From contig NC_060025.1 of the NCBI RefSeq assembly GCF_021134715.1, positions 7,626,001 through 7,690,000 of the forward strand: DNA of 64,000 nucleotides. Direction: 5' to 3'. Positions 36,331-46,869 of the stretch are shown piece after piece. How positions within the stretch are numbered: position 1 is the stretch's first letter; every line of letters starts with the position of its first letter. This stretch comes from Daphnia pulex. Taxonomy: Eukaryota > Arthropoda > Branchiopoda > Diplostraca > Daphniidae. The notes beneath the pieces were generated by a model. That model worked only from the letters and a program-made list of their open reading frames with translations. It searched no databases and was not told the origin of the DNA. The position numbers and the translations under genes were made by a program.

Positions 36331-38058
36331 CAGGAGTTGGCTCATTTTCTTCCATATCGGTTTTGCCCATTAGTTGAAGAGCTCAACCAAAAAGCTGGTA
36401 ACCACAAATCATCTCGTGATGTTTAGTTTAGAAAAAAAAAAAAAATTGCTTCCGTCATCGCTACCAGAAGACAAGCTGAATGGCAGAAGAAAGAAAAGGG
36501 AAAACCGAGACGAGTGATTATTAATTCACAGTCTGTTGTATCGCCCAATTTGAGAAGAATTAGACGCGTATGCGATTTCCTATTCTTACTTTCAGACGAA
36601 ATAACTAATTTCTCTCGTTTTTTTAAAGAGGAAAGTTGCATTATTCTCAGGCTTTTATTAGCTCTTCCGGCAGTAACAACATAAAAACGTCGATGGATGG
36701 ACAACAATTTGCGAAATTTTGTTTCCTCTTTTTCTCAAATGATGGGCATCGGCCGATTATAGAGAATTGAAATTATCGATAGTCTATGGTTTTCCAAGTT
36801 TTATTTGGGTGTTGCCGTGTTGACGTAATCTCCAATTAATTTAAGTTGAATTCTGTACTAACGGAGATTTATTTTTTGATCGTTTGTCCCATGATTGGAA
36901 ACCCTTTCATGGTTGCCCAAAGAAGTGAACAACGAGAACTCATTCGCCCTTATTGGAAAATAATTAGGCCTAGCCATGGTCAATCCGAAAAACTGGAATT
37001 TGTCATACTGGATTGCTGGCCGTGTCTTCTTAATCTTCTCTGTTTTCTCGATCCGTCGATCGTTAAATATCCAAGACATTCTTTCTTTGACAATCCTTTT
37101 CCCGTTGTGTGCGTCGTCCCCGTCTTCATTTCTTTCATAGAAGGGAACCCGCTTCTACGGTTCTACAGTCACGATGTCTATACCATTTTCATCGATTTCC
37201 TTTTTATTCATTCCCAATTTGAAAATCGTTTTCACCGCCAGACGTTAATTCATCTGTTTGTTTATGTCGTAGTTCGACCGGTTCTTTTTTTTATCAAATC
37301 AGGGTGGTGTGTGCGTGTAAAATATAGTGGATTGATATGAGCTGTAGGGAACATTGTTTTGCTAAAGGATGTGCGCAAAGCTCAACGACTGCATAAAGTA
37401 AAAGGTTTTCTGTGATGTTGGTATGGCTGACAAAAGTAAAAATGACTAAACAAAAAGTCCGCGGTGATGGTAATCTAGATTTGGGCTTTGTTGGCATTCT
37501 CTGATGATATAGCTGATTATCTACCTGGTGCTGATTGACTAGCTAGCTGATTGACAACCTGGTGCCCAGCAACACGAAAATGTTATTACAAGCAATTACT
37601 TTCTTATGTCACAAGTCGTAGTCAGTTTTGATTAGCAGAGCTTGATTGTCTTATCTTTAAGTAACCCCGTTGCTGTCTAGGAAAAATAATTCTAGATTTT
37701 TCGTACCTTTTCGTACTGGAATAATTTTTTATTTTTCCGTGTTCTTGATACATACAATGCAAGTCTTTTGGCTGATTCTATTGCGGTAAGAAATACATTT
37801 GCATTTTAGACATTTCCATAACGATAATGAATCATAGCCTTTATCCAATAACCTGTACAGAATCCACACCCTTGTCCACACCAAAATCTCTGCGCTCTTG
37901 TCACGCAACCGCACAAAACGGAATCGATATTTGTGTTTGAAGCATAACGCAAATTGCTGCGTTTAATTCCCTAATAAAAGCTCTGTTTCTTTCTTATATA
38001 CATAGCATGTATGAACCACACCATGTTAATCAGTAACTTTAAAAAAGAAAAATTTATT
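36331..38058. other. Intergenic region
   Basis: No convincing gene is visible. A plus-strand open frame at about 36846-37340 lacks an ATG start, splice logic and composition bias, so I treat it as chance. The DNA is AT-rich. Confidence 0.5.
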
Positions 38059-38137
38059 GGCAGCGGTGGGATTCGAACCCACGCCTCGAGAGACTGGTGC
38101 CTAAAACCAGCGCCTTAGACCACTCGGCCACGCTACC
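38059..38137 (-). tRNA. trnL-UAG: tRNA-Leu (anticodon TAG)
   Basis: The reverse complement begins GGTAGCGTGGCCGAGTGG and ends GGTTCGAATCCCACCGCTGCC minus the CCA, a 79-nt cloverleaf. The 7-bp acceptor stem GGTAGCG/CGCTGCC pairs with one G-T. The anticodon stem CTGGT/ACCAG holds the loop TTTAGGC, so the anticodon is TAG, reading CUA (Leu). A variable arm of class-II type (TCTCTCGAGGC region), a GTTCGAATC T-loop (B box) and TGGCCGAGTGG (A box) are intact. No intron is present. Confidence 0.95.
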
Positions 38138-39180
38138 TGTGAAACATTAATTTTAGAATGAATTGTTTAAAAGCCATTTAGGTCTTTCATATTAACAAGT
38201 AAAAATCTCGAAATGCTATTGCCCTTTGATTTGATATGGTTTGCATGTATCAAGCGCTCGTAAACGAGGACGCTTGTTATTAAAAATATATTTCTATGAA
38301 TAGATAGATAATCGATAGTGACACGCGTTCAGCATATATCAGTAGGCAACGAAGCCACAATTCTTTACACCTTAGGCAGGTAGTCTAAGTTTATACTACT
38401 AATATTCTTTTTAACCGCATTCCGTTCTAATGGATTCTAAAAAAAGGAAATATGAAAACACCTTCTAGAATGACGCTTTTTTAAATTACACTCAACAAAA
38501 TGTCTAGTGGCAGAGATCAATACCTGGTCTGACCTTTCGTTATTCTAGTACAATTTATTTTAGAATCCTGTGTGGATTTATGCACTTACTTCCCGGCATT
38601 CCAAAAAGAAAATGTTTTGTACGCCGTAACCTCTAAATATAAATATAAATGAAAATACTGCGCGAAAAGTTAGCTTGCTTCTACATCCTTCCACATTTGT
38701 ATTTTATTTTTTATTTTTTATTGATTGAGAAATCAGGGTACTGGCTGCCGGCCCTTATAAGGTATTTGCATGGTATTTGGTATTTGATAAACATAACATT
38801 TAGACTTCGCGCTAAAATTTGTAACACTGCCTCCTATTCACCGAAGTTCGTCTGCATCACAAATTCACAATCTGATCACAATAATGGCAGCCGAATGGCA
38901 CCTTCCTCTGAGCTGTGTGCTCTGAGGTTGCAAACTTATTTAACAGCTAGAATACTAGAATAGTGAAGGTGTAAGTGTTTTCTCCCTTTATTTTGTGGTT
39001 GTAATGGACTATGGACATTTGCCAAATTTTTCCGTTCGTGCTTAGTTTTCTATTGTTACTCGATTTCCCAATTGTAGTACCTGTGTTATTCATGGGTGTC
39101 GAGTCTCACAATAAGTCTCAAGCCACGTGATTGGAACAAAGCAGTCAAGTCAAGAAAATGATGATTGAAAAGCCCAGAAT
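38138..39180. other. Intergenic region
   Basis: AT-rich spacer between the tRNA and the navigator pseudogene. No supported feature. Confidence 0.5.
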
Positions 39181-39189
39181 GCCCAGATC

Positions 39190-40432
39190 ACATTGGTAAA
39201 AGAAGTGTTGAAACATCCTCAACAACCACCAATCCAAGACAATTTTCATTCATTTTTCAAGTCTGGTTCAAATGTGCAAACTTCATTATTATTCGTTAAC
39301 AGATATGTGTCGTTATTGAACGAACATACTGGGCGAGTCATCCTGAATGGCCCTTCAGGAACGGGCAAATCTTATTTGGCTTGAAAACTTGCAGACTATT
39401 GTATCTTGAAGGATGATGCGATGATGTTCCTTCAACTTTCTCCACGGTGCTCAAGTAAGAATATGTAGGCTACTTTAGTTACCATTTATTGGTTTATTTG
39501 ATTTTTTTGTTTGTTTGAACAACAGATGAGCTGTAAAAGGAAGTTCGGCAATATTTGAATCTGCAATATTGAATCGGCAATAGTGAACCTTTGCTGACTG
39601 GCAGTTCAAGCGACGTTCCTACTGTAATAATTTTGGAAGATTTACACCTGGCTCCTTCCCTTTGCGATATCTTTGCGCCACTATCTCACTTTGAGTCGGT
39701 TAGAGAGAACCGAAAATTCCCGTACCTTATTGGCACTATAGGCCCAATGGTGTAATCCTCGGTGCACCTCCAGTTACAGTTTAATTTCAGATAATTGACG
39801 ACTAACAAACGTAGTTGTCAGTGGAGCTAATTATTTTATTTTGTAACTTTCCTCGTCATTAGGTGGATTCTTTTGGCAAATCATGCAGAGCCGGTTCAAG
39901 GCCTTATCCAGCGTTTCTTACGTCGTCGCTTGATTCAAAGTCAACTGCTGGCTAAATCACGTGACGGAGCATTGGAGCGAGTTGTCGAGTGGATCCCTCG
40001 TTGTTGGGCCCACATGAACAAATTTCTGGAGACTCACAATTCGGCTGACGTGACGATTAGCCCGCGTTGGTTCCTACAGGTCCCAGCTGATTCGACGTGC
40101 TCACAAATTTGGTTCACCGATCTTTGGAATTATACTTTGGGGCCTTACCTGCTGCACGCAGCTAAAGAAGGGCTTCAGCTCTATGGAAAACGAGCGCCAT
40201 GGGAAGATCCTACGTCATATCCACTTATCCTTGGGCTCAAGGCAGTGCCTGTGATGCTCTTATGCGGTAATTACCTTTTCTTGAGTAAAACGACAACCAT
40301 ATTGACATAAAATAACAAAAACAAATATTTTCAGACTTCGACCTGAAGATGTTGGTTACGACTCAGCAACAAGATCATATTCTACGAGTACTTCAAACCA
40401 GGATCGAGATCCATTGGTAAATAAAAAAATTT
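39190..40432 (+). pseudogene. Neuron navigator (NAV/sickie/unc-53) AAA-domain pseudogene, unprocessed
   Basis: Four exon-like blocks match the C-terminal AAA region of neuron navigators. Block 1 (39190-39455) has RYVSLLNEH and the Walker A GPSGTGKSYLA, followed at once by TGA. Block 2 (39527-39800) has VIILEDLHLAPSLCDIF and YLIGTIGPM with several stops, and its donor reads AG|ATAATT instead of GT. Block 3 (39863-40265) is open: ANHAEPVQGLIQRFLRRRL, FLETHNSADVTISPR, WFTDLWNY and GLQLYGKRAPWEDP, then a frameshift before STYPWAQ. Block 4 (40335-40432) has LRPEDVGYDS. Introns are retained, so this is a duplicated gene fragment, not a retrocopy. Navigators are microtubule-associated proteins that guide axons and cell migration. 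An intact parent gene should lie elsewhere. Confidence 0.85.
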
Positions 40433-43400
40433 AAACAATTCTTTCAAAGGCCAATGCCGTAGGATCAAAATGTGTTCTAATTGAGAATTTTCTACGGTGA
40501 GCAACAGTGCAAAAATGTTGAACCGAAGAGGCCACATATTTGGATTTGTATCTGACCTGGGTACACACTCTTTCTTGATTGTGTGCAAACTGACTAGCCT
40601 TAATTGGACCAGCTAAGGTTACCGGGTCGACGATTCGCAAGGGTTAACTGAATAACCACGGCTGACGACACTTCGCCGGAGATACCGATGTTTTGTGGAT
40701 TATTCCTTTATCAACGCACAAGAACCAGCAACAAAAATGTTTTGCTCGATTGCCTTGAACCCCACTTGAAACGCTTGAACCACTCTCGATAGTTGTAAAA
40801 AAAGTAAGTCTAACTCTCCATTTGACTATCTCTACAGCCCATTGATGAAATCTAATCATCTTACATGTCATTTTTTAAAGGCCTATTCTTTCTTTACAGT
40901 TATAAAGGATATTTCTGGATTGTGAACTTTCATGCCATTAGTTACCACTTCACATATGAAAGCAATCACAGCCTATGGCACCTAGTAGAGTAATAACCAC
41001 TTTATAAGTGAACAACTTTATGGAATTCTCATTTTTGCTGTCTGCTTCAAATTGGATTTTGGAATCAGTGACATGTCGGCGATGATTGAAGAACAAGTTT
41101 CAAAGTGAATTTGAGCATTTAAAGTTGGTTACTCTTACCCTAAGTGAACTCTAAACCAAAATTACTGGAACTAAACATTCATTTTGCCTGAAATTGCAGG
41201 TTTTTCAATCTCCACTAAGTTCCATTTTTTTTCCATTGAATCTGCTGCTGAAAGAGGGATGAATGCTTACAAAAATGTTTTTCTGTGTGTCTTTATCTGG
41301 CAAACTATAGTCAGTAGAACTATTGTACATAACACACACTGCAAATGCACCAACAGCCAGCTAGAGGGAGATGGTGGTTTGCAAAGACTGCCTTGTTGAA
41401 AGTTCAGTTTCTAAAATTTGGTCAACATGTTTTTGGTTGATATCCTGAAGCAAGTTAATATCCTGAAGCAAGTTATTATTTCTTGGTAATTTTTATAGGG
41501 TCATTAATTTTAATGATTTCATTTTTCCATTAAAAGATTCATTCAAGAACAGTCACAAACAATTGCGCTGTTTTCAACAGTGGAACAAGCAGCCAACACG
41601 TATCCGGGAGCAGTAGTTTAATAGGGTCCTCCAATAAAAGCTGGTATCGAATTCATGCGTTCGAGTTTCAACTCCTCTTCCCAGCGCACATGGATTGACT
41701 GATGGGCTGAATTTGACTTGTTGACATCCAGGTAACTGGGTAAGACACAAGGCATAGTTCCTTTCATCCTATTTTCTTCTCAGCTCTCCTTTTCGTAAAT
41801 GGTGAATTCTTGTTGAAAAACCACTTACTCATAAACCTCATCTGAACTATTAGAATTTGTTGTTGTCAATGTCATTTTGATTTTTGAAAAAACCGCCAAT
41901 TCTTACTTTTCCGGGCACCTAGTAGAGGAATTCCGTACTGCTTTATGGAATCCCGTTTCCCTGTCGTCTGCAGGTCTGCTTCATTCGTCTCGTGGTTGAC
42001 TGACTTGTGAGCTCGTGACGTTGTGACTTGTGAGTAGTTTTGTATTTAACTTTGTATCTTCTGAACTTGTTCTTTATTTTATTTCTAGCATTTTTCTTAC
42101 TACATTTTAAATTTTAAAATGAGTATTAGTTTTTTTCTAATTTTACAGTTCAGTTTTTATTTCAATATCGTAAATCAATGTGGTCGTGCCGAGTGCCGAC
42201 ACAATCTTTAGTAGATTTCGTTTCGTCACTTTATTCGTCAAGCCACAAAAGTGTGGTTTTTATAATTTAGTTAACGATGGTTGGAACTATATTTCGTCTT
42301 GCTAAATGTAGAATCATTTAAGAAAATTTTTATAGTGCTGAAGCATTTTTTTTTTTTTTAAATAAGGTAACAGCATAACATTGTGTTATGTATGATTGTA
42401 TGGGGGTTTGAAGTTCCAAAGCTGGATTGCTTGGTAGATGTATTCTTAGAATATGTGACATATTCATTCCAGTTGAATCGGGTTGTCAATGGTGAGTGTG
42501 ACTGCCTTGATGTTACAGTAGATTCAATTAAATTTTTATTGTATGTGGATTACTCTGAAAGTGACAAGTTATTTTTTTATGTGTAGATGACTCTTGAAGC
42601 TTATAAAGATTGGGAAACCATGCTGTCTACCACATCATCCACCACATCCAGAAGCTGAGTAACATGTACAGTTTTCTTAATGGTAAAATTTTTGATTAAA
42701 GTGAGTTTGCATCATGACAGCACTTAGAATGTTTGATTCGGTTTGATTGCAGGCACCTTTTAAATATGGAACTTCAGCCATCCCATTGTGCAGGCTTTAT
42801 GGAATTGTCGTTTATCTTAAGCTGTTAACATAAGTAACATATGCACTAATTGAAGGCTGGTAAGTGGTGAGGTGACAATCTTATCCACTTTAGATTTGAA
42901 ATTTAATGTGTTGTTAATCTAGAAGTAAAACATCCAAAGTTTTCAGGAACCAAAAGATTTCATTGTCTAGTTTTTTTTGTTGTTGGGATTTCATTAAGTT
43001 ATCTCAGCTCTTTCCTTTAATCATTTAGTTGAGGATTTTGTAAATGGAAATTTGTTGTACACAAGATAGGTGGTTGCTTAAACAACATTTGTCTCACTGT
43101 AGAGTACTCTATAAAGGTTGAAAGAATTTGTACTTGAATCTTAAATGAGTTACCCAATTTCATGCAAATTTTTGTGTCAACAATACCAAGCAGATTTAAC
43201 TATTTGAACCCATATAATTTAGCAATATATATATTTTTTTCATATACCATTTCCAGTAACTCTACAAACCGCATTATACATATTTATTCTTCATAATCAA
43301 AAATAATTAACAAAATTTATGATGTATTAATATATTTCTGCACACATAAATTGATGTAATTTTTAATTAAATAAATAAAGCTTACGATTTTTCATTTGTG

Positions 43401-43596
43401 GAAGTTAATAACAAACAATCTGCTACCCAATTAAGATGGACGAGACTCTGATGTGCCCAGGGAGATTACATGAACAAGGAAGAAGAGAGTGAACTGATTT
43501 TTTAAAGAACTTATGATGTGTGTGACTTAAAACTTGAGGGCAGACGAAGCTGTAACATTCCTTGGTACTGCTTCTTAACGGTATGGCGACCGTATA
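40433..43596. other. Intergenic, decayed region
   Basis: No intact gene is visible. A short direct tandem repeat (unit ATATCCTGAAGCAAGTTA, twice) lies at about 41440-41475. Scattered short open frames show no splice logic. Given the neighbours, this may contain further decayed gene fragments. Confidence 0.45.
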
Positions 43597-43597
43597 T

Positions 43598-43917
43598 TAG
43601 AACTCCAAAGACGGAAGAACTCCACCGACAATAGAACCCCAATAATTTAATAATTTTTAAAAGTTTTCTTTGTATGCGACTGTAGAACTCCAAAGATTTA
43701 AGAACTTTTTGAAAATATTATTAAAAATACCCGAATTACCTGACAATAGAACTCCAGTGCCCGACAGTAGAACTCTATGTCTTTGGAGTTCTACTGTAGT
43801 TGGAGTTCTACTGTCATACACAAAGAAATTTTTACAAATTATTTTTAAAAATATTGGGGTTCTATTGTCGGTGGAGTTCTTCTGTCTTTGGACTGTTTGG
43901 AGTTCTACTGTCATAAT
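43598..43917. repeat. Foldback (inverted-repeat) element with an array of AGTAGAACTCC motifs
   Basis: The left arm 43604-43643 and the reverse complement of 43853-43892 match at 39 of 40 positions. Inner segments (43669-43696 against 43781-43825) pair again. About ten copies of a 12-14-bp motif, ACAGTAGAACTCC or its complement and near variants, punctuate both arms and the loop. There is no coding potential. It is best read as a miniature non-autonomous foldback transposon. Confidence 0.75.
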
Positions 43918-44254
43918 CAGCAATGCAGTCAAGCTACTGTCAGCAACCCTTCTTTACTGACCGCTAGATGCCACTGTTTTCAGTTGATTTTGTCATGATG
44001 TAGCCTACCCTACAGCCTGCATCATGAAACATGACGAAACAAATTGTTGCTATTGTATACTTATTTTTCTGTGATTCCGAATACTGAATTAAACTTCATT
44101 TGTGTAGGTTTATCTTGACCTAGTTTCCTTATTTTTGTATATTACATCGATTTCTTCAAATTCTAGAAAATCAGTCCGTCATTACAACAAGTTGACTTAG
44201 TGCTCAGTCAATTTCCATCCATTAGATCCTTATGCTCTCAAAAGCATGAAACTC

Positions 44255-44972
44255 ATATTTGAAGCCCACATACAGTGGAATTAGACAAAAGTTCTTGCGC
44301 ATGGACCATAGGATCTTTTCTGAATCTTGCAAGTGTAACCTGTGTCACAATGTTTGTCGAGTGTACAACTGTTTCTACACTCTACAGCCGTTACGAAGGC
44401 AACCCAGCTGAGAGGTATGTAGAGTTTTATTTTTCATAGATAAATTTGTGTAAATTTGTAAATAATATAGAAATTTTCCTTGTCCCATTGCTACTTAGAG
44501 TTCCAGTTTCAGTGAATGAACATGAAGTGTGTGAAGTGTATTTAGTACATTTACCAGATCTGCTTGATGAAAGTCAAATGCCTTACTGAATTTGTCACCC
44601 AAATGATAAAGGTAAACATCATTATCACCTTTTACCATGCTACTATGAGTTAATTTTGTTTAAGCTTCCTATTGATTCCCAACTCGTTTTTAAGAACTAT
44701 TTGTGACGTCCCCTGAGATCGAGAGTCGGCCGCCAGTTTCAATCTACAACGCAGTTTCTTCATGGAATCGTGAGGTCCTGGCACGGAGATCCTTGAGCCA
44801 ACGCTGGCTTTTGTCCATGACAGAAAAGGGACTTCCACCAACGTTCGGATCCTTATCTTCACGACGTACGCTGCTTCTTGTGCTTCACTGGCGAATTATT
44901 AGATCACTTCAGGGTTCGCTTCCGTCCGCTGTGAAATACCTGCAGTCACTCGCCACGGGATTATGCCCAGGT
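44255..44972 (+). pseudogene. Three-exon remnant of an unidentified gene
   Basis: Three blocks join with correct splice phase. About 44255-44415 ends SRYEGNPAER with donor AG|GTATGT. 44500-44611 begins after CTACTTAG with VPVSVNEHEVCEVYLVHLPD, contains an in-frame TGA after ESQMPY, and ends at donor G|GTAAAC. About 44693-44972 begins after TTTTTAAG with ELFVTSPEIESRPPVSIYN and ends LATGLCPG with donor AG|GTAACT. The matching phases argue for a real ancestral gene, and the TGA and isolation argue for decay. The family is not recognised. Protein coordinates of the first block's 5' edge are uncertain. Confidence 0.5.
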
Positions 44973-45228
44973 AACTGACTTACTTTCGTAGATTATCTGC
45001 TAATAATCTTCTTGCGTTAAACTCTGTATGTGTAGTAATTCCAAATCAGGCCCTTTTTTGCGCGCAAACAGTGTTCCATAGACGTTTCTTTTTTCTAACG
45101 CTAGATGGCTTTTCGATAATTTCAGCTGTCAAAACAGTCAGTTTGCACATCTCTTTAAACATTTATTGGCACTTCGGCAGTTATTGTGTGGAAATTTTTT
45201 AGTGAAAACTGATGATAACTATTCCACC

Positions 45229-45619
45229 AACAAAGCTCACTTGTTAAATTTTCGATATTTGCATTTTTTTTCTACTTCCGGTTTGCTCATTTCACTCAGT
45301 AGTTCAGTAAATATTCATCTGAGGAGCAAAAGAACCACATATTCGTGATCCTCGTCGAATTTGTAGTAAAGTTCATGTTATCTTTTTTACGTTTTCGTAC
45401 TTCCGGTTTCGAAAATTTTCCTGAACTATATAGTTCAGGAAAATTCTCGATTTCGGCCAAATTTTGGATTTTGCTTAAATCACACCTAATCGACCCCAAA
45501 TTTCATGGAGATCACGAATATTTGGTTTAATTTGACGACAGCTCAATGGTTCAGGCGCTATCGCTTACTTCCGGTATACTTCCGGAAAATTTTATGAAAA
45601 CTAGCAAGTGAGCTTTGTT
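45229..45619. repeat. Miniature inverted-repeat element with nested palindromes
   Basis: The terminal segments AACAAAGCTCACTTG (45229) and its reverse complement (ending 45619) bound about 390 bp. Inside, further inverted pairs occur: ACATATTCGTGATC near 45337 against GATCACGAATAT near 45512, CTTCCGG repeats on both sides, and a perfect 32-bp palindrome at 45414-45445 centred on CTATATAG. There is no ORF of note. It resembles a non-autonomous DNA transposon; the family is not known. Confidence 0.6.
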
Positions 45620-45866
45620 CTGTGCGCAGTTCTCAATATTGGAAGCTAGATTTTAAGGAATTAAAAGTGCGCCTTTAAAGTTTTGAGCATCAATATGTAT
45701 TATGTAAATTTTATTGGCATTTCACTTAATAATAATTGTTTTATCTTTATCCAGGAAATGCAGCGGAGACGTCGAGAAGATGGACACCAAAACATCTCCG
45801 GTATCTCCAAAATGTCAGCGCGGATCATCATTTGTTGTTGGTAATATTTTTGTTTGTTTGTGTTAG

Positions 45867-46206
45867 TTAACCCGTTGGCTGCCACGTCTTTGTTTTCCCC
45901 TGTGTTAGCTCCTTAGCACGGGCCGCGCTGTTCGGTCTCGTGGTTTACATGCCGCGGGGTCGGACAGTCGCACCAGCCCAAGATTCGCCGCAAGGCGCCT
46001 GTTAGGCAGTGCACCATAGGGAATTCCCCCTTGTCGATACGGTGATGGATTCTAGAGGCGTGCATTCCATCTTCTCCTGTCACCGTGTCAGCCCGGACTT
46101 GTCAGCAATGGCAAGTCCCTCCTTGGTCATGGATCCTTCAGACATGGCGCGTAGAGTAGTAGAAGAACAACCTACGGGTTGTATGGCGTGGCAGCCAACG
46201 GGTTAA
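45867..46206. mobile_element. piggyBac-type MITE (TTAA target duplication)
   Basis: A 332-bp element (45871-46202) is bounded by perfect 16-bp terminal inverted repeats, CCCGTTGGCTGCCACG and its reverse complement. It is flanked on each side by TTAA (45867-45870 and 46203-46206). TTAA duplication and a CCC start are hallmarks of the piggyBac superfamily. The interior is GC-richer than its surroundings and encodes no transposase. Daphnia carries the piggyBac-family element Pokey and derived miniatures, so a related autonomous element could mobilise this one; that link is inferred. Confidence 0.85.
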
Positions 46207-46869
46207 CTTAAGTGTATGTATGTATGTATGTATGTATTTATGTATGTGTGATTGTAAAATGTGGTGGAATTGTGGGTGGAGGTGGGACAATAAAGCAATT
46301 CCTTTTAAAGTTTTTGTCCAAATTGTGTTTGAGTATTATAACAAAGTAATGTTTAGCAAATAAACAGTTTATTTCTTAAACTTAGTGTTTCATCCATGCA
46401 TAAATGATCAGTCACTTGGCTATTACTTAAAGACATAAATAAATCTTTTTCTATCTCCCTTCTTTCAAAAATTCCTGTGAAAGAGCCAAACACAACGTCT
46501 GCCATGAACTCCTTCAGAACCTAAATGTCAAGTAAACTGTTAACTCTAACATTCTTGAGTGAACATCAAACAGTACGTCGCTTTCGTAACTTACCCTAAA
46601 AAAGAATTCCGTCCAAGCACCAGGATATGTCCTATGAAGATCGACTAGAGCAGCAGTCACTTTCAAAATTTGAAATCAACCAAAATACGAACATCTGTGG
46701 AAATGTCGAAAGGTTTAAAAATTAGGAGATGCTTTAAAAGTTGTTTACCCGCATTAAAATATATTTTCTCATTAATCAACAATCAAATCCCGATGACTAG
46801 TAAGTAGTAACTATTAAAAAATAACCGACAAATCTGAACACAAATAACAAAATTCAAATTCAGCTCTAG
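46207..46869. other. Spacer with a GTAT microsatellite
   Basis: A (GTAT)n-like tract at 46214-46248 lies immediately beside the MITE, followed by AT-rich spacer with an AATAAA near 46290. No gene is visible. Confidence 0.5.

Noticed and set aside
36846-37340. Plus-strand open frame of 164 codons
   Set aside because: No ATG at its start, no promoter or splice context, and AT-rich codon use; likely chance.
39863-40310. Navigator AAA block as a functional short gene
   Set aside because: The upstream P-loop block is followed by a stop, a donor is lost and a frameshift follows; block 3 alone has no start or ATP-binding site.
46009-46206. Open reading frame of 65 codons inside the piggyBac MITE
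   Set aside because: It runs into the terminal inverted repeat and shows no transposase similarity; it is a by-product of the GC-rich element.
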